From an uncultured Lachnospiraceae bacterium (lineage in GTDB: Bacteria; Bacillota; Clostridia; Lachnospirales; Lachnospiraceae): 49,686 nt of DNA. How positions within the stretch are numbered: the stretch's first letter is position 1; each line of letters opens with the position of its first letter. The notes under the pieces are model-generated. The model was given only the letters and a program-made list of their open reading frames with translations, searched no databases and had not been told where the DNA came from. Of this stretch, positions 33,139 to 41,268 are shown one piece after another. Location of the stretch: positions 1 through 49,686 of the forward strand of contig CAJUHG010000010.1 of assembly GCA_910586005.1 (NCBI GenBank), read 5' to 3'. Made by a program: the position numbers and the translations under genes.

Positions 33139-33358
33139 ATAATTTATTTATTCTAAAAATTGATAAAAGCCCTATCATAAGTAACTATAAAAGATTGAAG
33201 ATAGAAGATGAAACAGTTTATTTGTTCTAAAATGAAAAAAATCCTTATGTTAAGTAATGATAAAGAGATTGGAGATAGAAGATGAAACAGTTTATTTGTT
33301 CTAAAATGAAAAAAATCCTTATGTTAAGTAATGATAAAGAGATTGGAGATAGAAGATG
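33139..33358 (+). repeat. 74-nt tandem repeat upstream of sspB
   Basis: The ATGAAACAG text occurs at 33208, 33282 and 33356, exactly 74 bases apart. The two 74-base units from 33208 are nearly identical. A diverged third unit (TTTATTTATTCTAAAAATTG...) precedes them from about 33139. Confidence 0.92.
33208..33285 (+). CDS. Leader mini-ORF 1 (25 codons), coupled to mini-ORF 2
   Basis: MKQFICSKMK... ends ...IGDRR at a TGA that overlaps the next ATG as ATGA (33282-33285). A purine-rich GAAGATAGAAG precedes it. The peptide is Lys-rich and resembles nothing I know. It may serve only to couple translation. Confidence 0.45.
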   Translation: MKQFICSKMKKILMLSNDKEIGDRR

Positions 33359-33359
33359 A
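33282..33359 (+). CDS. Leader mini-ORF 2 (25 codons), coupled to sspB
   Basis: Identical in sequence to mini-ORF 1. It has its own GGAG site seven bases before the ATG, and its TGA overlaps the sspB ATG as ATGA (33356-33359). Ribosomes ending here can restart on sspB. Confidence 0.5.
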   Translation: MKQFICSKMKKILMLSNDKEIGDRR

Positions 33360-34213
33360 AACAGTCCTTTCGTTTTAAAGGTCATGAAAGTTTTGTTATA
33401 AGAGAAGGATGGCTGAATAAAGGTTTACATGAAGTGAAAAGAAATCCAAGAGTATTTTTTGAATATTATGGAGCAGATGCGCTTGGCGTAGGGCCTAATA
33501 TGGCTAAATCTATTCGTTATTGGCTAAAATGTAGTGGTTTAACAGATGAGAGTGTTAGGACTGTAGTTCATCTTACAGATTTAGGAGAAATAATTTTACA
33601 AGAGGACCCATATTTTGAGAATTTATTTTCTTTATGGATTATTCATTGTAATATTGCTTGTAACCAAAGTCAGGCGACTGCTTGGCAGTTCTTTTTTAAT
33701 ATATTTGATTATGAGGAATTTACAAAAGAGGAATTGGAAAGAGAAATGCTAGAATTAGTAAATAAGACTATTGGGGAACAGAAAATTTCTATTCGTTCTA
33801 TTACAGATGACTGCGATGCAATTTTACATATGTATGCCAAAAAAAGAAAGAATTATAGTCATCCAGAGGAAAAAAATAGAAGTCCTTTTGGAATTTTAGG
33901 GCTGTTAAAGGCGACAGAGGGAGGCTATGCCAAAATGCAGCCAGAGTTAAATAAGTTACCTGCTGAAATTGTTCTGTATCTTCTTACTGAAACAATGAAA
34001 AAGGCACAAGGAATTAGTATGGAAGAATTACTTACCATAGAAAATGGTCCAGGTAGAATTTTAAATTTAAAACGCATTGGACTTGTAGAATTGTTAGAAC
34101 AATTAGAACGTGCTGGAAAAATTATTCTTAATCAAACTGCTGGATTAGATATGGTATATCTACCCAAACCTGTAAAAGGAATACAAATCGTACAGGATTA
34201 TTATAGAAATTAA
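33356..34213 (+). CDS. sspB: SspB-type DUF4007 protein
   Basis: SspB is the DUF4007 component of single-strand phosphorothioation and is reported to nick DNA. The 285-residue protein has the DUF4007 start FRFKGHESFVIREGWLNKG and the GVGPNMAKSIRYWLK block (near residue 48), followed by a helical body (LTDLGEIILQEDPYFENLFSLWIIH) and a C-terminal part with LPAEIVLYLLTE. Its Shine-Dalgarno and first codons are the last copy of the 74-base tandem repeat, giving ATGA overlap with a mini-ORF. Neighbours on both sides are Ssp components. Assignment to DUF4007 is firm; the nickase role is from family knowledge. Confidence 0.85.
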   Translation: MKQSFRFKGHESFVIREGWLNKGLHEVKRNPRVFFEYYGADALGVGPNMAKSIRYWLKCSGLTDESVRTVVHLTDLGEIILQEDPYFENLFSLWIIHCNIACNQSQATAWQFFFNIFDYEEFTKEELEREMLELVNKTIGEQKISIRSITDDCDAILHMYAKKRKNYSHPEEKNRSPFGILGLLKATEGGYAKMQPELNKLPAEIVLYLLTETMKKAQGISMEELLTIENGPGRILNLKRIGLVELLEQLERAGKIILNQTAGLDMVYLPKPVKGIQIVQDYYRN

Positions 34214-34334
34214 TTTTTTATTTTCTCACTTGATAACATAAGAGGGAATGCTTCATAGTAAAAGAAGATATTACAGTAGGAGAATACAAGGGAAAAGTTA
34301 CTTATAGAAGGAAATAAATACAAGGTGAATAAAA

Positions 34335-37300
34335 ATGAGACAGTTAAATAAACAAATTATAGTGGACCAACATTTTCAAAAATCAGTAAACCTAAATTTA
34401 GATTTAGGAGATGTAAAACGTCTAAGGAGCTATATAACAACCTCTTCTTCTGTAATGATTTTAAAATGGTATCTGAAAAATATTTTAGGAGAATCCAAAG
34501 AAAATGCGACAATTTTAATTGGTCCTTATGGAAAAGGGAAATCTCATTTATTGTTGGTATTATTGGCAATTTTGCAAGGAGAACAAGAGAAGATTTCAGA
34601 GATATTAGTAAAAATTAAAAAAACAGATATGGAGACTTTTGATTTCATTCAAACAATTTACAAACAGAAACAGCGCTTTTTACCAGTGCTTGTATCTGGA
34701 AGTGGAAAAGATTTGAATCATTCTTTTGTCTATGCTTTAAAGGAAGCATTAGAGCGAGAAGGATTGGAAGAGATTGTCCCAAAGAGTAATTATTCAGAAG
34801 CAATAAAAGTATTAGAACAATGGAAACAAGAATATCCACAGGTATATAGGCAATGGCAGGAATATTTAGAGGAAAAAAAGGAAACATCAAAAAATATAAA
34901 AAGAAGACTTGATAAGATGGATGAAGGCGCTATGGAAATATTTTTAGAGGCTTATCCTAAACTGACTGCTGGAAGTAAATTTTTTCCTATGGTATATGCG
35001 GAAGCCTTAAAAATTTATCAAGAAGTAAATAGGGTAATTTGTGAAAAATATGGATATAGTGGCATAATATTGATTTTTGATGAGTTTAGCAAATATATAG
35101 AGGGACATGGAAGAGAAAATTTTGCTAGAGATATGAAGGTGCTTCAGGACCTGTGTGAATTGGCAAATCGAAATGGGGAGCAAAAGCTATATTTAATACT
35201 TGTAGCACATAAAAGTATTCATGAATATGAAAAAGGAATTGATAAAACTGTTAAAAATGCTTTTCAAGGAGTAGAAGGTCGTTTAAAAGAGGTCCCATTT
35301 ATTGTAACTGCTCGCAATCATTATGAGTTAATTGCAGATACTTTAAAAAAGAAAGAACCAGAGTTTTCTACTTTATTGTCTAAGTATAAAAAACAGATGG
35401 GATATGAGAGGATGATAGAGCACTCTTATCAGCTTCCCTGTTTTTCTAAATTATTTCCAGAGTATAAACATTATATTCAAGTAATGGAAAAAGGATGCTT
35501 TCCATTGACACCTGTATGTGCTTATATTCTTTTGCATATCAGCGAAAAAGCTGCCCAGAATGAACGCACTATTTTTACTTTTCTCACAAGTAAGGAGCAG
35601 GGGAGTTTGTCTCGAAGTTTAGAAGTTTCAGAAGAATTTTTTGTAGGTGTGGATGTTGTTTATGATTATTTTAAGAATCTTTTTCGAGCAAATAAGGATC
35701 AACCTAAAATTCACAATGAATGGTTAAAGGCAGAGTATGCTTTAAAACGAACAACAGAGATAATGGAGAAAAAAATTATCAAAGCGATAGCACTAATCCG
35801 AATGATTCATAGAGAAGATGAACTTCCAGCGCAAGATACTTCTATCAGGCTTGCGTTGGGAATCAAGGAAGAGACTTATTGTTTGGCAATACAACATTTA
35901 AAACAACAAGAAATTGTAATGTTTCGCAAGAGCCTTGGAACATATGCTTTTAAAAATAATATAGGTGTAGATATTGAAAAAGAGATTACATCAGAGATTG
36001 CAAAGCAGTCAGTAAGATTTCCAGTGTGTAAATATTTAAGCCAATTTTCAGAGTTTGATTATATATTACCAAAACAACACAATCAAAAAAGAAATATGAC
36101 GCGGTATTTTCAGTATGAATTTATGCTAGAAGAAGAATTTTTGCAGTTAAATACTACTTCTTATTTGTTTGAGGAACGATTTGCAGATGGAAAAATATTG
36201 GCATTAGTTTGTGAAAAAACGATTAATCAAGAGGCTATAAAACAGAAAGTAGAAGAATTAAAAGATGATAGAATAGTGGTATTAATACCAAAGGTTCTCT
36301 TTTATAAGAAAAATAGTTTAAAGCGGTTAGCTGCTATAAATGCCTTAAAAAGCCAAGCAAGTTTTATAGAAGAAAATAAAGTTCTATTAAAGGAATTAGA
36401 ATTATATGAAGAGGATCTTGTGTTTGAAATCAATGTATTTTTGGAACGTGAGTATCTGCCAGGAAATGGAAGCTGTCTTGTATGTTATAAAGAAAAGGGA
36501 TTTTTTTCTTTTGAAACAGATATGGAGTTTAATCGCTTTTTAAGTGAAATTTGTGAAAATTATTATCAGTTTTCACCAAAGGTAAATCATGAATTGTTAA
36601 ATATTCAACATGTATCAGGACAATATCTTCGTGCTAGAAATAAAGTGGTAGCAGCACTTTTAAAGGAACATATGCAAGAGTATCAAAAGGGAACTGCACC
36701 AGAATGTATGGTATATCGAGCAGCGTTTATTAGAACGGGGATTTTGGATAAAAATTATGAAAAAGATTTTGGATGCAGCAGAATTTTAGAAGAAATAGAT
36801 AAATTTTTTATAAGTTGTATTGGAAATCGCACTTCTTTTCAAAGTCTATATCAAAAACTTCAGGGAAAAGATTATGGGGTAAGAAAAGGAATTTTACCAT
36901 TGTTTATAGCACAACGTTTATCATTGGTGGAAGGAATCCCTGTTATTTATTTACAGCAGAAAGAATTAGAAGTGGATGAAAATATCCTAAATAATGTAAA
37001 TGAGTTTCCAGAAAATTATGAATTATATATTGAACCAGAAAGTGGAAAAAAAGAACAATACTTAAAAGTTTTAGAAAAAATTTGGCAGATAAGTTTAGAG
37101 CCATATTTTACTAGACAAAATCGTTGGATACAGATTACAAATAGTATGCAAAAGTGGTATCGTTCTTTGCCGCAATATACAATGGTAACTAAAAATTTTA
37201 ACAATGGAGAACAAAAAAAGATACAATCTTTCAGAAAGTTACTGAAACGAGCGGAATTAAATCCAAGAGAATTTTTATTTGAACGGCTTCCTGAAATCAT

Positions 37301-37907
37301 GAAAATGAACAGTCAAAAGAGTGATTTAAAAGAAACTGCAACAGAACTATTACATATAAAAACTTGTATGGACCAAGCTTTTTACAAACTTCAGATATGG
37401 ATGATAGAGAAGATGAGAGAAATATTTGGTGAAAAGAAAAATGAAAGTTTAAAAGGATGTCTTTTATCTTGGTATCAAAAACAGAGGGATTCGGTAAATA
37501 GTTATATATTAACTACATCTTCTTATAAATTTTTGAAATATCTAGAATGTTTGTCAACAAATGATGAATTAGAAATGGTTAGCCAATTGTCAAAAATTGT
37601 TTTAGATATTTATATGGAAGATTGGAGGGATGACATACCTGAAATATTCCAAAGAGAATTAAAACGAATGAAAGAAGAGATAGAGCATTTATCAGAGAAT
37701 ACAGAGGATAGGCAGAAAAATATGATTATATTGCGGGATGCTTATGGACATGATATAAAGCGCAGTTATACTGCAGATTTAGAAGATACTACAAGTGGTT
37801 TTTTAAAAAATATGATTGATGAGGCAATAGAGGAATTTGGAGAGACTTTGGAATTAAATCAGAAGGTAGCAGTGTTGGTAGAAGTTCTTCAGAGATTGTT
37901 ATTATAA
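34335..37907 (+). CDS. sspC: SspC-type large ATPase
   Basis: A 1190-residue ATPase that in Ssp systems works with SspB and SspD on DNA. Walker A is LIGPYGKGKS (residues 61-70), Walker B is GIILIFDEFSKYIEG (from about 243), both in the first 260 residues. The remaining 900 residues are mostly helical, without further motifs I recognise. A winged-helix-like region may lie near 500-560 (LALGIKEETYCLAIQHLKQQ). AAGGTGAATAAAA precedes the ATG. It lies 121 bases after sspB and 62 before sspA. Assignment is by size, ATPase motifs and order. Confidence 0.8.
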   Translation: MRQLNKQIIVDQHFQKSVNLNLDLGDVKRLRSYITTSSSVMILKWYLKNILGESKENATILIGPYGKGKSHLLLVLLAILQGEQEKISEILVKIKKTDMETFDFIQTIYKQKQRFLPVLVSGSGKDLNHSFVYALKEALEREGLEEIVPKSNYSEAIKVLEQWKQEYPQVYRQWQEYLEEKKETSKNIKRRLDKMDEGAMEIFLEAYPKLTAGSKFFPMVYAEALKIYQEVNRVICEKYGYSGIILIFDEFSKYIEGHGRENFARDMKVLQDLCELANRNGEQKLYLILVAHKSIHEYEKGIDKTVKNAFQGVEGRLKEVPFIVTARNHYELIADTLKKKEPEFSTLLSKYKKQMGYERMIEHSYQLPCFSKLFPEYKHYIQVMEKGCFPLTPVCAYILLHISEKAAQNERTIFTFLTSKEQGSLSRSLEVSEEFFVGVDVVYDYFKNLFRANKDQPKIHNEWLKAEYALKRTTEIMEKKIIKAIALIRMIHREDELPAQDTSIRLALGIKEETYCLAIQHLKQQEIVMFRKSLGTYAFKNNIGVDIEKEITSEIAKQSVRFPVCKYLSQFSEFDYILPKQHNQKRNMTRYFQYEFMLEEEFLQLNTTSYLFEERFADGKILALVCEKTINQEAIKQKVEELKDDRIVVLIPKVLFYKKNSLKRLAAINALKSQASFIEENKVLLKELELYEEDLVFEINVFLEREYLPGNGSCLVCYKEKGFFSFETDMEFNRFLSEICENYYQFSPKVNHELLNIQHVSGQYLRARNKVVAALLKEHMQEYQKGTAPECMVYRAAFIRTGILDKNYEKDFGCSRILEEIDKFFISCIGNRTSFQSLYQKLQGKDYGVRKGILPLFIAQRLSLVEGIPVIYLQQKELEVDENILNNVNEFPENYELYIEPESGKKEQYLKVLEKIWQISLEPYFTRQNRWIQITNSMQKWYRSLPQYTMVTKNFNNGEQKKIQSFRKLLKRAELNPREFLFERLPEIMKMNSQKSDLKETATELLHIKTCMDQAFYKLQIWMIEKMREIFGEKKNESLKGCLLSWYQKQRDSVNSYILTTSSYKFLKYLECLSTNDELEMVSQLSKIVLDIYMEDWRDDIPEIFQRELKRMKEEIEHLSENTEDRQKNMIILRDAYGHDIKRSYTADLEDTTSGFLKNMIDEAIEEFGETLELNQKVAVLVEVLQRLLL

Positions 37908-37969
37908 AGAACTGATTGATAAAAAAATGAACATTTTATAATTTTATGTGAAGCAAAGAGGAAAAGCCA

Positions 37970-39130
37970 ATGAAGAAATTAATGTATCTTGATAATGCAT
38001 CAACAACCTATCCAAAACCAGAATCTGTGTATCAGGCAATGGAAGAGGCGGGAAGAAATTTTGCAGTAAATGCAGGAAGAGGTTCCTATTCTCTTGCACG
38101 AAAGGCTTCCCAATTAATAGATGATACCAGAGAAAAAATGTGTAATTTTGTTCATGGAGAATCCATAGCAGAGGTTATATTTACGCCTTCTGCTACAATT
38201 GCATGTAATCAAGTACTAGGAGGATTAGAGTGGAAAAAAGAAGATATTGTTTATGTAACACCTTTTGAGCATAATGCAATTATGCGGGTGCTTTATCATC
38301 TTCAAAAAGAATATAAATTTGAAATAGCAGAGTTAGCAATATTGTCAGAAAATTTAGAGTTAGACAAAGCAAAAATTCAATTTCAGTTTTTGCGCAAGCC
38401 ACCTTCTGTATTGGTGATAAATCAGGTAAGTAATGTAAGTGGTTATATTATTCCTTGGCAAGAAATTACACAGATGGCAGAACAATATCATCCTATTGTG
38501 ATATTAGATGGTTCACAAGCACTTGGATTAGTTCCAATAGCGCTAAAAAATACAATGGTTGATTTTTATATATTTGCAGGACATAAAACTTTATATGGCC
38601 CATTGGGCATTGGAGGATTTATTAATAATCATGGCAGAAAATTAAAGAAAATATTATTTGGTGGAACCGGAAGTGATTCACTAAATTTAACAATGAGTTC
38701 AGAAGATGTAAAAGGATATGAGCCAGGAAGCATGAATATTACAGCTATTGTAGGACTTTTGGCAGCACTTGTAGAGACTATGAAATTGCCAATAGAAGAA
38801 AACTTGCAAATGGAGCAGAAAATGAGAAATTTTCTTATAGAGAAACTAAAAGAAATTCCAGAAGTTGTGTTGTATCCTCCTTTGAAACAAGAAGCAACAG
38901 GAATTTTATCTTTTAATGTGGAAGGTTATCAGGCTTATGAAGTAGGGAAAATATTAGATGAAGAATATCAAATCGCTGTACGTACAGGTTATCATTGTGC
39001 ACCTTTGATACATAAATACTTACAAAATAAGACTTATGGAGGAACTGTACGAGTAAGTATAGGAAGATTTAATACCATAGAGGAACTTTATAGCTTGGTA
39101 AAAGCAATACAAGAACTTGCAGTGGGATAA
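37970..39130 (+). CDS. sspA: Cysteine desulfurase of the Ssp system
   Basis: SspA, like DndA/IscS, is a PLP enzyme that takes sulfur from L-cysteine as a protein persulfide and supplies the modification enzymes. The 386-residue protein opens YLDNASTTYPKPESVYQAM. It has His101 in FEHNAIMR, the Schiff-base Lys206 in IFAGHKTLYGP, and the catalytic Cys343 in VRTGYHCAP on the mobile loop. AGAGGAAAAGCC precedes the ATG. Placement in the operon, rather than beside isc/suf genes, points to a dedicated role. Its 3' end is duplicated in degenerate form downstream. Confidence 0.88.
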   Translation: MKKLMYLDNASTTYPKPESVYQAMEEAGRNFAVNAGRGSYSLARKASQLIDDTREKMCNFVHGESIAEVIFTPSATIACNQVLGGLEWKKEDIVYVTPFEHNAIMRVLYHLQKEYKFEIAELAILSENLELDKAKIQFQFLRKPPSVLVINQVSNVSGYIIPWQEITQMAEQYHPIVILDGSQALGLVPIALKNTMVDFYIFAGHKTLYGPLGIGGFINNHGRKLKKILFGGTGSDSLNLTMSSEDVKGYEPGSMNITAIVGLLAALVETMKLPIEENLQMEQKMRNFLIEKLKEIPEVVLYPPLKQEATGILSFNVEGYQAYEVGKILDEEYQIAVRTGYHCAPLIHKYLQNKTYGGTVRVSIGRFNTIEELYSLVKAIQELAVG

Positions 39131-39232
39131 ATTTATAGAAATGATAAAGGGAATTGTGGCAAGATAAATTTGCAAAAAGCAATAGAAGGAATGGTGGAAA
39201 TTTGCCAAAGCGATAGAGGGAGTTACAGACAA
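39092..39232 (+). repeat. Degenerate tandem repeats running off the 3' end of sspA
   Basis: GATAAATTT at 39126 and 39163 is 37 bases apart. AAAGCAATA at 39101 and 39176 is 75 apart. GGAATTGTGG, GGAATGGTGG and GGGAGTTAC-type text recurs between them. The first unit encodes the last sspA codons (KAIQELAVG); later units are untranslated. Confidence 0.6.
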
Positions 39233-39246
39233 AGGAGGAAATATTT

Positions 39247-41076
39247 ATGAAGGCAGAAGCCAAATCAGTGAAAGAAATTTTTGGAGGTGGACCACAGAGA
39301 CTGGTAGTGCCTTTTTTTCAAAGACGTTATGTCTGGAAAGAGGAAAATTGGAAAGAACTGTTATCCTCTATTGAAGGAAATAAGGATATTCAGGTATTTT
39401 TAGGTTCTATTATTATTAAATGGGGAGAGAATCGAGAACCGTCAGAAGCAACTATTGTGGATGGGCAGCAAAGATTAACTACTATTTCACTGTTGACAAA
39501 AGCAATTTATGATGAATTTGATGATGAAATGCGTGAAAATGTAAAAGATACCATACAAAATGTATTGTTTTACAAAAAGAATACCACAGATTCACTAAAG
39601 AACAGTGAAATTAAAATTAAACACTCTCGTGTGGATCGAAACACATATGAAGAGATTATAAGAAGGGGTGTTTTTGAAGGAAGGAAAACGGAAGTAGAGG
39701 AAGCAGAAAAATCTTATTTAGGACAAATTGGAAGTTGTTATTGTTATTATAGAAAGATTTTACATCAAAGAGAACAACAAGAATTAAAAGATATTTTTGA
39801 TATTATGTATAATGACAAAAATAAAATGTTAGTGCGAATTGAACTTAAGGAAAATGATGTAAATGAACAATCTATTTTTGATACGATTAACCGAGCAGGA
39901 GCAAGGTTAAGTACCGCAGATATTATAAAAAATAATTTATTTAAAGGATTTGTAGAAAGTTGTGAAAATGACCCAAACAGAATACAAGAAGTAGATGAAA
40001 TTTATGATAAAAAATGGGATAGACTTTTCTATTCAGAGAATGGGGAAAATGAATGGGATAAAGAGCGGCGTTTTGGTAATATTGGAAGGAACAATCTAGA
40101 ATTTTTATTATATTGTGTGGCAAGTATTAAATGGGCGAAAGAAGATACTAGAGATTTTTCTGCACGTTTGGAGACAGTTTATGCAAAAGAGACAAAAGAA
40201 TATACATTCTCAGATTATAAGCGATTAATAAATGAAATCTGTGATTATGCACAAATATTTAGTAAATATATTACAAGATTAAATTTGGTAATGAATGACA
40301 AGGATAAAGTTATGAGTGAGTATTTTTCTTATTATGAGGATGTAAAACGTCTGTTGTTAATCTTAGAAGAATTTGGAATACAAATGTTTTATCCATTTAT
40401 CTTAAAGATTATAAAGGAAGCAAAAGAAGATTTTCAAAATAAATATTTAATAGAACAATGTAGAGTATTAGAAACTTTTATTATTAGAAGGAGAATTATT
40501 GGAACAAGTGTATCAGATTACACTGCAAAATGTAATTTAATATTAAATAGGGGCGTAAGGCAATTATTTTCTACAACTGGAGAAAAAGAAATTAATATTA
40601 GTGATTTAGAAATAAAAAATCAGTTGACAAAGATGAAAAGCGATACAGCAAAAATGATTTTATTTTTAATAGAACTCTCTCGTAAAAATAAAAATTCTGA
40701 TATAGATGCTTTGACTTATACTTATACATTAGAACATATTATGCCTCAAAAATGGTTAGAAAATTGGAAGGTTCCAGAGAAGGATATGGAAAAACGACAG
40801 AGATATATAGATGATTTAGGAAATTTAACTTTATTGAGAAATTCATTAAATTGTTCCATTAAAAATGCAGATTTTAAAACAAAGATAGAAGGGATTCCAG
40901 CTTCAGATAGGCAAAGGGCAAAAGAAGGGTATAAAGGGAATATATCTTTGAATATTACAGAGGAAGTTGTGAAAAGATATGATTCAGGTATGAAGGAATG
41001 GAATGAAGAAACAATTGAAGAAAGAAGGAATAGATTTGCAAATGAGATTATTGTTTTATGGCCTTTATATCAGTAG
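39247..41076 (+). CDS. sspE: SspE-like DUF262/DUF1524 restriction protein
   Basis: In SspABCD-SspE defence, SspE senses phosphorothioated DNA, hydrolyses nucleotides through DUF262 and nicks phage DNA with a DUF1524 HNH domain. This 609-residue protein has the DGQQR motif at 72-76 (VDGQQRLTTISLL) and the HNH-like TLEHIMPQKW (His497) followed by DDLGNLTLLRNSLN. The N-terminal VPFFQRRYVWKEENW is typical of DUF262. A strong AAAGGAGGAAATATTT precedes the ATG. GmrSD-type enzymes share the two domains, but the place directly after sspA makes the Ssp role more likely. Confidence 0.8.
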   Translation: MKAEAKSVKEIFGGGPQRLVVPFFQRRYVWKEENWKELLSSIEGNKDIQVFLGSIIIKWGENREPSEATIVDGQQRLTTISLLTKAIYDEFDDEMRENVKDTIQNVLFYKKNTTDSLKNSEIKIKHSRVDRNTYEEIIRRGVFEGRKTEVEEAEKSYLGQIGSCYCYYRKILHQREQQELKDIFDIMYNDKNKMLVRIELKENDVNEQSIFDTINRAGARLSTADIIKNNLFKGFVESCENDPNRIQEVDEIYDKKWDRLFYSENGENEWDKERRFGNIGRNNLEFLLYCVASIKWAKEDTRDFSARLETVYAKETKEYTFSDYKRLINEICDYAQIFSKYITRLNLVMNDKDKVMSEYFSYYEDVKRLLLILEEFGIQMFYPFILKIIKEAKEDFQNKYLIEQCRVLETFIIRRRIIGTSVSDYTAKCNLILNRGVRQLFSTTGEKEINISDLEIKNQLTKMKSDTAKMILFLIELSRKNKNSDIDALTYTYTLEHIMPQKWLENWKVPEKDMEKRQRYIDDLGNLTLLRNSLNCSIKNADFKTKIEGIPASDRQRAKEGYKGNISLNITEEVVKRYDSGMKEWNEETIEERRNRFANEIIVLWPLYQ

Positions 41077-41091
41077 AGTAATGGAGGAAGA

Positions 41092-41241
41092 ATGAAAGAA
41101 ATTAGTAAAAAATTACTACAAGAAATGGCATTTCAAGTACTTTATATGGAAAGAAAAAATTTGAGAAGTCAAGTAAAAAGTGATCAGAAAATGTCAGAGG
41201 AATTGCAAAAGGTAATTGTAGATTATGCAAAGAGAAGATAG
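41092..41241 (+). CDS. 49-residue helical protein of the second module
   Basis: This small gene lies between the SspE-like and DndD-like genes. ATGGAGGAAGA precedes its ATG. The product is Lys/Glu-rich and probably one or two helices (KKLLQEMAFQVLYMERKNLRS; ELQKVIVDYAKRR). I do not recognise it. Its position, spacing and strong ribosome site argue that it is real and a partner of the DndD-like ATPase, in the way small proteins such as DndE act in related systems, but it shows no DndE motif. Confidence 0.6.
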   Translation: MKEISKKLLQEMAFQVLYMERKNLRSQVKSDQKMSEELQKVIVDYAKRR

Positions 41242-41268
41242 TAATCAGAAAAGTACAAAGGTGAAAAC

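Noticed and set aside
34248..34307. A 19-codon frame between sspB and sspC
   Set aside because: The purine run is too close to the ATG to act as a ribosome site and the frame is not repeated or coupled.
39247..41076. Stand-alone GmrSD type IV restriction enzyme
   Set aside because: Same domains, but its place in the operon directly after sspA favours SspE. Kept as an alternative, not as the call.
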